Source of the DNA: Isoetes taiwanensis
Taxonomy: Eukaryota; Streptophyta; Lycopodiopsida; Isoetales; Isoetaceae
Direction: 5' to 3'
Assembly (NCBI GenBank): GCA_021234155.1
Contig: JAJEKV010000014.1
Coordinates: 7,581,563 to 7,645,562, forward strand
DNA: 64,000 nucleotides
Positions within the stretch are counted from its first letter, which is position 1. Each line of letters starts with the position of its first letter. The position numbers and the translations under genes were made by a program. Under the pieces are notes generated by a model. That model ran no database searches. It saw nothing but the letters and a program-made list of their open reading frames with translations, and had not been told where the DNA came from. Shown one piece after another: positions 1 to 11,640 of the stretch.

Positions 1-2
1 AA

Positions 3-416
3 TGTTTTGGGGAAACGATGTGGGCTCAATGTGCAGAGTTAGAGGAGCCTAAGGAATTTGGTTCAATCACTAGACTTTGGTTGTTCATAAGTAATAGTCA
101 GTTTCTTCAAGATCGAATGCCGGAGTATTTTAGACTTGTCCGTTTATGTCAGACCATGATTCTAGGTTCAGTAGAAGATGAAAGAGTGTTTAGCATCATG
201 AATTATCTGAAGAATAAGGTGCGCAACAGGCTCACGAATAACTTAGATATTGCTCTACGATCGTACACCTGCAAGTACACTCTCAAGGATTTTCCATTTG
301 AGAGGGCATTAGCTTTGTGGGATTCAACGTCAAGGAGAGAGAGCCAAGCAGTCCCAGATGTTATAATAAGTCCAGGCCATCTGAATTCTTCAAGCGGTTG
401 GAGCGCATTTGATTGA
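3..416 (+). pseudogene. hAT-type transposase, C-terminal dimerisation region (partial)
   Basis: The frame is open from the window edge to a TGA at 416, so the N-terminal part lies outside the window. The protein carries the stretch LCQTMILGSVEDERVFS followed by KNKVRNRL, which matches the hAT-family C-terminal dimerisation domain (the conserved cysteine-to-S-E-R-F/S block). Seen: one open frame of about 138 codons. Known: this domain ends hAT transposases and domesticated zinc-finger relatives. Inferred: the 3' end of a transposase gene; whether the whole gene is intact cannot be judged. A separate TIR element begins 64 bp after the stop. Confidence 0.7.
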
Positions 417-463
417 TTGCAGGTCACTTTTGTGTATGCACATGTGAGAATTTTGTTAATGTG

Positions 464-480
464 TTAATGCAGTAGAATTA
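464..480 (+). repeat. left 17-bp direct repeat at the TIR-element boundary
   Basis: TTAATGCAGTAGAATTA abuts the left end of the element at 481. The right flank (4867-4883) has the same 17 bp with one mismatch. The minimal target duplication is TTA, as for PIF/Harbinger elements; the longer match may be an older 14-bp tandem repeat hit at its TTA. Confidence 0.65.
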
Positions 481-1049
481 GGGTCTATTCGCACCGGCCG
501 TTAAGTTAGGTTTAGTTAGAGAATTTAACTGCAATCAACTTCACACCAATAGTTAAGTTAATAATTTGTAGTTATAGGCTGTTAACTTTTTTTTAACTGA
601 AAACATTAATAAAATGTTCCTTTCACACCCAAAATGTTGGTTAGTATTTTGTTAACCAAATTTTAACTGTGGATAAAAAATGGACTAAAAGTTAAAGTGA
701 CCTATACGAGGTCACTTTAGCCGCAGTTAGCGATGGCAATGTATGGACGGGCCCGACGAGGGGCGGAGAGGAACCGGTGAACATGGCCGTGGGAGGGCGA
801 GGGTCTTGGTCCGGTATTCGAAGGTGCGTAAGATGTCTGGGAAAAAAGTTTGTGTTCTTTTTTTTTTTTTCCATTGGTGAATTTAAAAAGAATGATCCCA
901 ATGAGGAGAAGACCCAACAATTTTCGAAAGCAATTTGAGGCTCAGCAGTGGCCGAGCAATTTGAGTATTGGAAAGTGGCTTGGAATCGTTTGATGCCACT
1001 TGTGTACATTAGCCCGACTTGCTAATATTTTTAGCATCCCGGTCCTCCG

Positions 1050-1690
1050 CTTTCGACCGAGCCAGCAGATTGTCCCACGATTGTCCGGAAGCGTCTGCAG
1101 TGTACCGAGTTTTTAATTCCCAAAGCCACCCATTTTTTAAGTCGTCCGAGGTTTGTTGGTATGCTTGTGGAACCATCTCCTTGGATAGTAAGTGTAGTCG
1201 AGCTTCAAACCGATTTATGCAGGTTGGGACCTTGTCAAGGTCTATTTCTAAATCTTGAAGATATGGTAGCCTAGCCTTCGAGACAACCCCGGCCCGATTA
1301 AAGGGGTTCTTAATTTCAGACTTTCCAGTTTTTGCACGGCCCGTGAAATATTAAGATGTTTCAAGTGCTTACACCGTGAAAGAGTGGCTGGTATGCAATC
1401 TTTTAACACCATAGTTTCAAGGAAAAATAAGGCCCCTATAGAATCGGCAAAGATTTAAGTGCTTTCGGCGATCGAGATTGAGAGTTTTTAAACGTGAAAG
1501 AAGACGTATGCAATCGGGCAATTTTACAAGGAGATTATTAACGCCAGCGGTATTTCTTCAACTTGGTAGTGTAGTTGATCAACCAATTTGGAATACTTGA
1601 GCTCAACAACCAAGTTCAATACCTTTAAGAAGAACGCTTTGAACTCTATGTGAAACATTCTTCAAGTCTCCAATCTAGGACCAAGATAAG
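1050..1690 (-). pseudogene. leucine-rich-repeat remnants downstream of the TIR exon
   Basis: On the minus strand, in more than one frame, the DNA encodes LRR phrases such as LPDCIRLLSRLKTLNLDR, RCKHLKHLNIS, QKLESLKLR and RLPYLQDLEIDL. Stops and frame changes separate them, so the region is not translatable as one piece. The spacing of about 23-25 residues between leucine blocks is that of plant disease-resistance LRRs. The gap to the TIR exon is about 100 bp, too short for an NB-ARC domain (about 900 bp), so either the source gene was TIR-LRR or the middle was deleted. Confidence 0.55.
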
Positions 1691-1765
1691 ATATATAAAT
1701 TAAGCTAACAACATGTATTTTGGAAAGAAAAGGGCATGAAAAGACTCCACGATTTGTACTGCTGC

Positions 1766-2182
1766 TTAGTTTAACGAAAATTGCACCAACCTGCAGAAAG
1801 AATAATCCTCCGGTTTTGAATCTGGGACTTGATTTGCATGCCTTAAGACCGCATCATAGGCAGCCGGTTTAGTAATCCCATAAAAGAGTGGCAACACCGG
1901 ACTACCACGTTTGGCTCCAATCATTGACAACTCATTGAGGCAACGCTTGGAGGCTGCATATGCCACGTAAAATATTACAAGGTCTAGTTTGGAGTAAGTT
2001 CCTCTTGATGGAAGAAGGCAATTGTTACGCCCGCAGTGCGTGAGAAGAACAAATGCTTTAATGCCAAGTTGGTCGGCGAGCCTTAGCTCCCCCTCCTGGC
2101 ATCGGCAGTAACTTATAAATACATCATATACACTAAGATCCTCAAGGCGGTCCATGAACATCAACACTTTTTTCTCTCCCAC
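1766..2182 (-). pseudogene. TIR-domain exon of a plant resistance-type gene
   Basis: A 138-codon frame contains YDVFISYCR (first TIR strand), LGIKAFVLL (second strand), ASKRCLNEL (the helix that in plant TIRs carries the catalytic glutamate, here kept as the E of CLNEL) and SPVLPLFYGI (fourth strand). These match the order and spacing of a plant TIR domain, although the BB-loop region is poorly conserved. The exon could end at a CAG/GTTGGT donor near 1798, as TIR exons of TNL genes usually end. LRR remnants follow on the same strand, but no NB-ARC domain lies between. It sits inside the 481-4866 element. Confidence 0.7.
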
Positions 2183-2189
2183 GAAGCGG

Positions 2190-4500
2190 AGGGATTACTT
2201 ATATGGTGTTTCGTGTGTTGCCAAAAGGAGCATGTTAGCAAAATATGAGCGTAGCAACAACCTAGAAGGCTCTCTTATTACGTTATGTTTCTCTTCATAT
2301 TCACAAGGATCAGGTATTGCTCTCTAGTACAAGGGATTGGCCATAAAGAGGCTATAATCACAAAATGAAAGCTAAAAAGTTCCTAAGGTAAGGAGGCCAG
2401 ATTTGCTTAAATACTTGCTCTTTTGAATGTTAGAGAGGACAGCTTCTGAGAATCTGGGGAAAATTGTGAAAAATGATTAGATGTGGTCTTGTATGGACCT
2501 CAAGAATGCAATATAAGACTGAAGTTTTGAAGTTCTATACCAAGAGTTAAATTCATCGATGTTTACGTATGATGTAACGAGAGTTGTGTTGCCCCTATAG
2601 ATGTTTATTGAAACAAGGAATTGAAGCATTTGTTAAACTTGAAATGCATGTTTATTTGTGGTGATTCAAAATTTATGAGCTACAAAAGAAGCGATATATT
2701 TTCCGAAGTGGGCGATTTGGCTTGTGGATCATAATAGCATATGTCGACTTGGGCCATTTTCATATTTATTGGTTTGGTTTTCGCTAATAAGTATGCATGG
2801 TTGCTTTTTGAAACTCCAAGAAACTACTACAGAGTACGAGAATTTCTAAGTGCGGCCGAGCACGTATGATCTTAAAACCAACACGGAAATCAGGTAGGTA
2901 TGGATGAGATTTTATATCTTTTTTCGTGCTTGTGAACATAGGCTTTTTTGGTAACAGGAAAAAGGCGGGCATATCTTTGTAACTAAAATCCGGGCGACTT
3001 TTGTAGAGAAGAAGACAAGGGTTTGGCAATCTAGAGATGCGTAGAAGAAGGTTCCAAGTGAAAGGGAGGAATTCCCAAAAAAAACCCGAGAAAAAGAAGA
3101 CGAGGAGTTTCTTCTTAAAATAAAGATGACTACCTTGGTGGCTCAAGGCAGTTGAGTAAATCCCATTTTTACAATTTCTGGCAGATGTGGGGTTTTCGAA
3201 CTAGCATTTAGTAGTCTGCAGATCCTTTGCTCTTGTTTGTAAATTGCGGGTTATGAGAAGCCGCCTCCCTCTAATCTAAGTCTCCTCGTTTTGGGCATCT
3301 TTGGGGTCCTCATTCCATGTGCCTACATTTAAAGACCCTCGCACGGTACTATTTCTCTTGCTTATCTACATGCAAATTTATTCAAATCTCATGCGATTTA
3401 TATCTTTAAATATATCTTAGCTTAAAATCGAGTTTTGAATTTGTTTTGCACCGCCATGCGAACACCTAGACTTTACGGTTTAGCATATCTTTGTTTGTTT
3501 GGACTTGGTAAGTTTGATATGGACATTTTGCACATGGGTTTACTTGTATATGCACAAACATTTTTTTGCACATTTAACATTTTTTACGCCTCCTCAAACC
3601 TCTCCGGGGAGAAATTGCTTTGTTCAACAGATCCCCTTACTTTTATTATCAACTGCCGGTGCTCTACCTAAAGTGGTTGCGAGTCCTTGTGAAGGTTATC
3701 ATCTCCATGGATATGTCCGTTTCCCTTGAGGGGTAAGAGTGATGTGTTTATATCGTATCCACATCTGCGAGAAGATGTGTCATGTGCGATTCAGCTTTGA
3801 AGTCTTCTTCCATAACCAAATCTTGTGGTGCTTCATGTTGGTCTTTATTGCGGTTGTCAAAATACCGCTATGAACCTTATGTGTATTTTACGTTACATTG
3901 GATCATGTGACAGTCTAGAATGGTTGGCGCAAATCAACTTAGAGTTGACCAGACCATGCCATGGATGCTAGGATTTATAATGCCAACTCCATGCCACATC
4001 TAAAAGGCAAGTTACCTTTGTGTGAAAGGTAGAGGCTAGTTCCCCAAAGCGTGTCTCTCGAGGAGAGGGGTCAGATCATCCGGATTTTTATCTTGGATCA
4101 TCACCTTGGGTCCAAGGCATCCAATAGCTCTCAGTTTGGATGGTTGATCAGATGTAATTGATCAGGATGGTGCCAAGTGCATCGTTGGGTGGAGAGTCTT
4201 TCATTTCTTGTACAATCATCTCTCTTGTTCTTAAAAAAACTTGAAATAGGGATATAAGATCATCCTTTTCTTCGTTAAGCTGCGGAAATTCTTTATTTTG
4301 CATTCTATACCATTGTGCTCACATTCGTTGTGGCAATCGTTTGAATAATGCCTGGCTGTGGTCCTCATCCTCTATAGGATCATGCTCCTTTGACTTTAAG
4401 TATTTGGCATGTTGTCATCTGCCATATTGCAGACTTTTTCATTTATACAAAAATGCTTTTTAGGTATACAAAGCTTTTTGGGTCCATGTTCTTCCAATAG
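2190..4500. other. interior of TIR element, no recognised gene
   Basis: Several short open frames exist (for example 2784-3146 on the minus strand), but none shows a recognisable domain. The stretch may include leader or promoter DNA of the captured TIR gene. Confidence 0.4.
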
Positions 4501-4866
4501 GTAAATAACTTGACTGAAAACATGTTTTGAATAAGCTTTGATTAAGTTAACAATAATAAACAGAACTGGATTGGTTCGAATGCATTCTGGTTAAGTTAAA
4601 CTTGTAACTTAACTAAAGGCATGTCTGAAGGGATTTTGGTTAACCACTAACTTAATAAGACGATGTCTGAACAACTAGTAGTTAGGTTATAATTTTCTAA
4701 CTTAACTATATTTGGTGTGAAGAAATTTAACTTTATTCTAGTTAAGTTAAGTATTCAACACAAACTTAACTATTTTTAGTGTGAATGCATTTGTTATAAT
4801 TAAGTTTAACTAGGTAGTTAATTTTTTTTAACTTAACTTAACTAAACGGCGGGTGCGAATGAACCC

Positions 4867-4883
4867 TTAATGCAGTAAAATTA
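4867..4883 (+). repeat. right 17-bp direct repeat at the TIR-element boundary
   Basis: TTAATGCAGTAAAATTA, one mismatch from the copy at 464-480. It begins with the TTA that would be the minimal target duplication. Confidence 0.65.
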
Positions 4884-5944
4884 TGTTTTAAATTCTTACT
4901 TATACTGATTGAAAACATTGGTTGCAGCAGCAGGCAGAGGTTCCCAAAGTTTAGAAGATTTATATCAAAGCTGGCATTCTGAAGTCAGACAAAACAGGTT
5001 AGCAAGAAGCAAGAGCAAATAAGTACAGTGCAAGAAGCAACAGCAAGTAAGGTCGTGAAAAATAAGCTGATATAGCATTTTTGTTCATGGCACAAGATGT
5101 TCTTCACAAGAAGGCAGTCAAAGATGTTATATTTTTTGCAGGACATGTTCAGAGATGTTATATTTTTTTTGCAGAGATGTTTAGCACCCCTTTGCTGGAC
5201 ATGCATGCAAAAGGTGGTTTTCTTGTTGAGGTACAAGTTGTCTTTGATAGCATGCCAGTTCAAACTTGCACTTTGCTTTTTCTATGACAGAATATATATG
5301 TTTTAAATGCAATTGAGAGTTCATCAGGAATCCTAGATATCGTCACTGAAATCTAGTGAGAGTTCATCTGGAATCCTTGATCTGGTCATTGGTCTTGGAT
5401 CAACAAGGCCTAACGATAATACTAGATGTTTTGTTGTGCACAGACTACAACTGTAAGTCTTTTGATTATGTTACTGTCTTAATATTTTGAGTTGCTCAGG
5501 TTCATATTTCAAGTCAAATGGGGTCTTCAACTTAATGAACAGTGCCTGCGGACAAGTACAGAAAACAAAATGAAATCTTGAAAACCATTTACTGCCTTTG
5601 ATGCCGGATTCTGTATTTCTAGCTTGTCTTGAGATTGAACTAACTAGATCCGAAATGATTTCGGCAAATCCGTGAACTGAAGCGACAAAATTACGGGTAG
5701 AAGAACAGGGTTCCGGTATTGGCCGATTTTCTTTCAGTTTGCCTCTAAAAGGTAGATACTAATTTTTAATCTTCAATGTAATGTAATGGTAAACATATCG
5801 CAAATATGGTAAACATATCTCAAATATATTAAAAGTTCCCAGTTTGAGCATATCCACCAAACGATGTGCTCCACACAACAATATCCCTTACAAGCATGTG
5901 ATCAAACAGTTGCATAGCATCCTCTATGCAACTGTTCCTTAGCA
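4884..5944. other. unassigned spacer
   Basis: No gene is recognised. A short direct repeat around 5123-5180 (AGATGTTATATTTTTT followed by GCAG, twice) is the only structure. The start of the stretch is probably the continuation of the hAT element interrupted at 480. Confidence 0.4.
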
Positions 5945-5988
5945 CACTAGACCAGACGCCCAGTTGCGTCTGGGCGTTTGGTCTAGTG
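5945..5988. repeat. 19-bp inverted repeat at the head of a SINE
   Basis: The arms 5945-5963 and 5970-5988 are complementary at 18 of 19 positions with a 6-bp loop (TTGCGT). The right arm runs into the pol III A box of the SINE that follows, so the SINE head is present once in each orientation. Confidence 0.75.
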
Positions 5989-6163
5989 GTAACACACTAG
6001 TTCCTTAGCAATGTGGTCTCGAGTTCGAGACTGCCCAGAATCGCACTCGGTACTGTTGGGGGTCAAATCCCAACAGACGCAATGTAAGGTGGTTGGGGGC
6101 AGGGCCCAACCAAGCAATGTAGTGTGGTGTGTGGTCACATGTCCAGTTGGATGCTTAAAACTA

Positions 6164-6215
<52 letters not shown>
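5967..6215 (+). mobile_element. tRNA-derived SINE with (CTAT)n tail
   Basis: TGGTCTAGTGG at 5979-5989 matches the pol III A box and GAGTTCGAGACTGCC about 30 bp later matches the B box. A tRNA-unrelated body follows, ending in about 12 CTAT units at 6165-6213. Internal promoter, short length and simple-sequence tail are the standard marks of a SINE. No clear target duplication was found, so the right border is approximate. Confidence 0.6.
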
Positions 6216-6316
6216 GCTTCCACATTTAAAATGCATATTAACAAGTGCACGTCCCACAAATAGATCTAATTCGCATCCGAATTGAACAATCCGTGCATGA
6301 AAATATTTGCCTTGTC

Positions 6317-6793
6317 CTAGTAATTCAGGACGGTCACAAAAATAACATTATTTGGTGTCAATCCTTCTAATTGCATGGTTTTAAACAGAGAAAATACCTC
6401 CTTAAAATTTCCATGATGTGCATATCTTGATATGATTATGTTCCACGAAACTCCATTCCTTGATCGCATCCCATAGAATAACTGATAAGCATGATCTATG
6501 TTCCCAAATTGCATATACATATTGATGACTGCATTTCTAATAATAGTGTTAATTCTGGATCCACTTAAAAGGACAACAACATGAACTTGTTTACCATGTA
6601 TATCATTATCACAAGCATTAAGAATGCAGACAAAGATTACCTTATCTGGCTTCAATCCTTCTTGTTGCATTCTCTCGAAAAGGAGAAGTGGCTCTCGAAA
6701 TTGTCTTAGTATACTTAATGGTAGACAATGGTTTGTGTTGGGATAATTTTCGGTACACAAATACAATGATGTTGTCTTAGGATAATTTATCAC
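6317..6793 (-). pseudogene. pentatricopeptide-repeat (PPR) gene fragment
   Basis: The 158-codon frame shows about three PPR units: RMQQEGLKPDKVIFVCILNAC, then GKQVHVVVL with NAVINMYMQFGNIDHAYQLF, then GVSWNIIISRYAHHGNFKEVFSLF and MQLEGLTPNNVIFVTVL. This is the P-L-S repeat pattern of plant organellar RNA-binding proteins. A complete PLS protein has ten or more repeats and a C-terminal E or DYW domain, none of which are present. The spacing between the first units is shortened, so it is a relic rather than a gene. Confidence 0.8.
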
Positions 6794-7097
6794 AACTACA
6801 TTTCCATCTTATCTGAGTGGAATTTTATTTCATTTGCGCCCATAAGCAAAGGCAATGTTAAGTTGGTTGGAGTAGTTGTCTAAGTTATGTGGTATAAACT
6901 TATTTTTCACCAATGTGTATGTATTCAAACATGTGGTCATTATTCCCTACTTAAATTTAGGCTAAATAGTATTGATCAAGATTTGCCTACGTTTCTATAG
7001 CTAAATCTTTTAGCCGGGAGAAATTCGCTAATATAACTAATCTCGAAAACCTAAGATTCGCCTACCATTCTAAATTACACCTACGCAAATTTGGCCT

Positions 7098-8228
7098 TAA
7101 GGGCAACCCTAGCCATTGCCAGTGCCAAATGCAAAATGGGAAGTCATAAGTATGGATTTCATTACAGGACTCCCAAGAACTGTAACAGGCAAGGATGCAT
7201 TGATGGTGGTTGTGGATAAGTTGTCCAAGATGGCACACTTTGTGCCTTATAGAACCACAGATACGGCGCTAGACACTGCCATCTTATTCACAAGGGAGAT
7301 TTTTAGACTCCATGGCATGCCTCGCAAGATAATCTCGGATAGAGACTCAAAATTTATGAGTGCATTCTGGCAGGATTTGTTTAGCACCATCCAGACCAAG
7401 CTCTCCATGAGCACGGCCTATCGGACATATGGTCAGACAGAACGCACCAACAGAATCATTGAAGACATGCTAAGGAATTATGTTTGGAATAAGCAGTCTA
7501 AGTGGGATGATTTCATCCACTTAGTGGAGTTCGCCTATGACAGCACGAAGCAGGAATCGTTGCTGATGTCTCCTTTCATGATTAATTATGGGTATCAGTG
7601 CCTGACCCCTGATACATGGCACAACCCAGTGTCAAAGGTGGAAGTCTCCCAGCAAATGCTATCAGATATGCAACAGCTGGTTGAAGAGGTAAGGGGAATT
7701 AGCAGCAAGAAGTGGGCAAAAAGTAGCCGACAGGCACAGGACCATAAGGGAATTTAAGGTAGGCGACAGTGTGTGGTTGAAGATTAAGGTGAAGCAAGCC
7801 AAGCTTCGCATAGGGAACTGCAAGAAGCTTGCTCCTAGGTGGGCAGACCCCTTTAAGATCTTGGAGCGGGTGGGCACTCAGGCCTACAAGCTAGATCTCC
7901 CGGCGCACCTCAAAGTCCATAAGGTCTTCCATGTGAGCCTCTTAAAAAGGCACAACCCAAATCCTGATGAGGTTTTGGAAACTCCAACCCTGTTGGAAAT
8001 GACAGAAGAACAAGTTGAAATTGTGCCTGAATTGCTTCTTGATAAGGCATTCAAGAAGACCAGGAGGTCTCAGTTCCTCCAATATTTGGTCAAGTGAAAC
8101 CTATTGCCCGTGGAAGATGAAACGTGGGTATTGAAGCAGGATTTAGAGAAGCAATACCCGGACTTCATGAGGGAGTTTGATGGGCGAGTCGTCTCCGAGC
8201 TTGTCGACGCCGACTTGCCAGGTGCTTA
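7098..8228 (+). pseudogene. Ty3 copy A: integrase and chromodomain end of pol
   Basis: The first frame (7116-7757) is a retroviral-type integrase core: SMDFITGLP (first Asp), IISDRDSKFMSAFW (second Asp) and GQTERTNRIIEDML (Glu). Two residues are missing in the usual YHPQTDGQ block. After a frame change, 7771-8097 carries the GPY/F-type C-terminus (WLKIKVKQ, LAPRWADPFKILERVG, HLKVHKVFHVSLLK). A chromodomain follows, broken by TGA in place of the Trp of YLVKW and continuing as LPVEDETWVLKQDLE. Chromodomain after integrase identifies a chromovirus (Ty3/gypsy). Stops and frameshifts make it inactive. Confidence 0.85.
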
Positions 8229-9017
8229 GCTAGTGTGCCTCTTAGTTAGCTTGAGTAGGGCACATGCATTCTAGCCATTAGAGTGCATGTGTCAGGATCT
8301 TGGACGTGCATGAGATGATGGGATACGCCTCAAAGGCATTCTCTAGGCCAACACGCACCAAGGGTCACAATGCGGGGCACGCGCACCTGACCATAGGGGG
8401 GTCATGGTGAGGTTTGAGTGATCATGCACGATGATGAGATCATGAGACGTTCCCTAGCTTAAAACCCTCAGGGGCATGAGGCACTGGAGTGTACTCAATC
8501 TAGGGGAGTGTACAAGGTAACACTTGATCATGGGCAATGATAGGATCATCTTAAATGGTTCTTAAGCGCAAATCCTTATGGGGCCATGATCGAGTGCAAG
8601 GTAGTAGGGTAACCTTGAGCTAGTAGTTCGGCTCAAGGAGGTAATTAGGGGGGTGGTCCCTTAAAACCACAAACTTATTAACTAAACTAACGTAATGTGC
8701 TACTCATACAGGCCAGTGAGAGGGGAGCATCGAGGAAGAGTGCATTACGTGGAGATGGGGAGCCATGATTTAGACCTAAATTATGAACCCTAATAACTTT
8801 GTGATAATATTTTGACTTATTATAAGGAGTAACCTTGTTAAGGCTATATAATTTTGTATAAGTACAAATATAGCCTATATTACACGTTAACTGTTTAATA
8901 GGATGTTGGTCATTTCAGTTAAATTGAAGTTGTATACTTATGTTGTTTTGCAGGGATAGTGTAGGTTCGTCACCTTAGCGTAACGCTGAGGACATCATTA
9001 TCCTAAGGGGGGGAGAA
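8229..9017 (+). other. Ty3 copy A: 3' untranslated region and polypurine tract
   Basis: Non-coding DNA between the end of pol and the LTR. It ends in a purine run, AAGGGGGGGAGAA (9005-9017), immediately before the LTR, as expected of a plus-strand primer. The same arrangement occurs in copy B (13676-14508). Confidence 0.65.
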
Positions 9018-9351
9018 TGTGACGTTCCAGGGAAATATACGCTATAAATACGTATATTTCCGGGTCCGTTACTATACAAGTCTACTTCGTAACCTTGTAT
9101 ACCTTACGAAGTGGCATGGGTGCATATCTAAGTTAAGTATATAACTTAGATAACCTTAGGATAAGGCCCATTTTCCACATGGCCTTATCCTATTGGGCAA
9201 CCGCCACATGGCCATGTCCCATTGGAGACATGTCATCCCATGTGGACCCTAACCTATATTAACCTAAACCCTAACCCTAGACCTCTTTTCCTGGCCTTAA
9301 CACCCTGGGAACCTTCTTCGCACTCGAAACCCCGTTTCAAGCATCGTTTGC
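9018..9351 (+). repeat. LTR of Ty3 copy A (about 334 bp)
   Basis: It begins TGTGACGTTCC directly after the polypurine tract. An 11-bp perfect inverted repeat (9031-9041 and 9051-9061) lies near its start, and telomere-like CCTAAACCCTAACCCTAG at 9263-9280. The right border is set by comparison with copy B and by a degenerate primer-site-like sequence, so it is approximate. DNA resembling the start of gag follows it. Confidence 0.6.
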
Positions 9352-9512
9352 TGTGGCATAGCCTAGTGCAGCAGCCCCCAGAGTGCATGTACGATCTTGG
9401 AGTGAGCGTGGCTTCAACCACTTCAAGGACCATGGAGACGCCAGGAATGGGAGGGAGCGCTTTGGGAGCAGATATTTGGAGTAATGTTCTTAGTAGTTCA
9501 TCTGGAAGTTAG
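9352..9512 (+). pseudogene. Ty3 copy A: leader and first codons of gag
   Basis: An ATG at about 9431 opens METPGMGGSALGADIW and reaches a stop after 27 codons. Copy B has METPGVGGSS at the same distance from its LTR, so this is the conserved gag start. Finding gag after the LTR that follows pol is the reverse of a simple insertion. Confidence 0.5.
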
Positions 9513-11540
9513 CACTCCAGATGAGTTAGTATTTCGCATCTAGAGTAGAGCCATCCTAGAACCCTTATTCAACATCTTGAACCCTAATCAACGAACCCTA
9601 ACTGTAAGTTAGATATGTATGATTAGGTTAGATGTTATTCTGATGGTTATCATGATATGAAGTTGTGTGATGATGGTTGATACTGTGTTTGCTCCTCTTG
9701 TATTGGGAAGGGGGGTAGAGACCTAGTAGCCTTACTTAGTAATGCTCCTAGTTAGACCCTTTAGTTCCCATTATTATGCGGCATGTGCATAGGAACCCAC
9801 CGGGCTACGGGGGCTATGATGTGACTCAGCATGACATAACGGGACTAGAGGAGATACGGAGGGAGGGTCCCTGTTGAGAGTAGCTACTGGGGACCCCATA
9901 GCGGGCTAGGCTTATGGCCGGTCACTTCGTGTGGGCCGGGCATGGGTCCGACACCTCCTAGGGCAATGGTGTCGCCCTGCCTCTCAAGAGCTGCAGGTGT
10001 TGGCCTGGCTCTTGTTTCGGGGGGTTAAGTCGGGGGCGAATTGTGTGTCGTCACGATTCTCTAGCCGCCCGAGGAACCTCTATACCCCGGGAAAGGGGAT
10101 ATGCAACCCTTCCTGCCTCAACAGATCGGGGAGATGCAACCCGGAGTAGTCTTGATGGGTGATGCCATGAGATTGCATATCCAGAAGGCTAGAGTCATAA
10201 CAGAGCCCAATTTAGCCCATCTTCAAAGTATGCACAGGAGGGGCAGATGGAGTGGTCAACCCTAGCCATTGTCTATAGCCAGCCCCGCCATTGTTATGAC
10301 TCGGTCTGCTCTATCTTGAGGCCTAGCCGTCAGTCTACCTCCCCATGAGTCTGAGCCTTGGGTAGGAGCTCTCACGTTTTACGACATATTTTATCTATGT
10401 TGTAGCTATGGATATGAGGATGTGCTACCCTTCGATGTAGTATGATGTATTGTTATTGTTAGTTTTGACGTTGTTTATGCTTCCGCTGTGATAGGAGCCC
10501 ATAGGGGAAGGGCGCGCAAGACACCTTCGTGTCCCCTTCCCGCACTAGGGATACCCTGGAGTGCGGAATAGACGGAGGGCCCGTGCGGTCGAAGGACCGG
10601 ATGGGGGATTTCCTACGGAGTGTACGGCCGGGCGTATATTTTGTAGGGAGCGTCACAGGCACTTGGAGAATATCCTTGGCTAGGAGATGCTCCTCCCCTA
10701 ATGTGATCAATGTTGTAGATGGTGCCCATTGGCTATTGCATAGCCCTTCTTGGCAACTCTTATGTTTATTCTTTAGGTCATCGTTCCTAACTTCCTATAG
10801 GCTTGTATTCGGGCTCCCCTGTACACCATCTTGGCCTTTGATTTGCTGAAGTTTCCTCCATAAGTTTGACCTCTGCTTTCAAATTCGTCGATGTTGTCGA
10901 GTGGCTCTCTTATCGTGGGGTCAAGGATCTGCAACGAAGGTTCCCCTGACCTATTTGACTGTCCTAAAGTACACATGGCAGTTACTACTACTACAACAAC
11001 AATTATTTATGTCTACTTACTCTACAATCTCTATATTTATGTCTCTATATTTATGCTTTTATCTACTCTAACCCCAAATGACCCACTTGGCATTTGGCAC
11101 TTTACTAGGCACTGAGAAGGGTACTTGTTTACTGTCATGGGGTGGTATAAGAAGACTTATTTTACAGGTGTTGATGTATTGAACTAAATTACTTAGGTGG
11201 AATGAATTCCTAGATAATTATCTATATACAAGACATGGCGGGAGACAACTGATGGTGGTGCATCTATAACGTGTGCTGGTGTGTCATACCAACGTGTGAC
11301 AACAATTTCTAAACCCTTGGCAACTAGCTGGATTGTTAAGAAAAAGGTTTGATTATACTACCTATGTGTAGACAAGAAGACACTTAGCAAGATAAGAGCG
11401 ACAACTAAGCTAAAATAAATGCAGCTGCTGTCTCTATCTAGCTTAAGGATCTTGGTTCTAACTCTAAGAGTCTTGGCCATTAACATTGATTAAAGCTTAA
11501 ATTTAATGAAGCATTATAATTCAAACATAAACAATGTCTG
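9513..11540. other. GC-richer unassigned DNA, probably retroelement non-coding
   Basis: No recognisable protein on either strand. The block 9700-10720 is GC-richer than its surroundings and has small hairpins, for example GACACCTTCGTGTC at about 10520. The character resembles a retroelement leader or LTR, but no partner repeat is present to prove it. Confidence 0.35.
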
Positions 11541-11544
11541 CCCT

Positions 11545-11640
11545 TAGTGGTTGGCACAGTGGGGGGAGGGGGGAGGGGGGAAGAGGCCTTCATCCCCTCG
11601 GTGGGAGGTTTGATTCCAGCTACTGCGGGAATTTTTTTAA
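11545..11640 (+). mobile_element. degenerate tRNA-like (SINE-type) relic
   Basis: CTTAGTGGTTGGCACAGTGG resembles an A-box half and GGAGGTTTGATTCCAGC a B box, with a G-rich insertion between them. No tRNA fold closes. Probably a decayed SINE head. Confidence 0.3.

Larger units (their letters stand above)
481..4866. mobile_element. 4.4-kb TIR element, PIF/Harbinger-like ends, carrying gene fragments
   Basis: The left end reads GGGTCTATTCGCACC and the right end, read inward on the other strand, GGGTTCATTCGCACC; 17 of the first 20 bases agree, and looser inverted similarity rich in TTAAGTTA continues for roughly 200 bp at both ends. TTA directly flanks both ends. This combination of G-rich TIR start and TTA duplication is typical of PIF/Harbinger elements. 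No transposase is visible inside. Instead the minus strand holds a TIR-domain exon and LRR remnants, so it appears to be a non-autonomous element that has captured resistance-gene pieces. The family placement is an inference from the ends only. Confidence 0.7.

Noticed and set aside
2784-3146. 120-codon minus-strand ORF inside the PIF-like element
   Set aside because: Composition is low-complexity and aromatic-rich with no domain or continuation; probably leader DNA read by chance.
9263-9280. Interstitial telomere
   Set aside because: Only two repeat units, and the same short motif is at the same LTR position in the second copy, so it belongs to the LTR.
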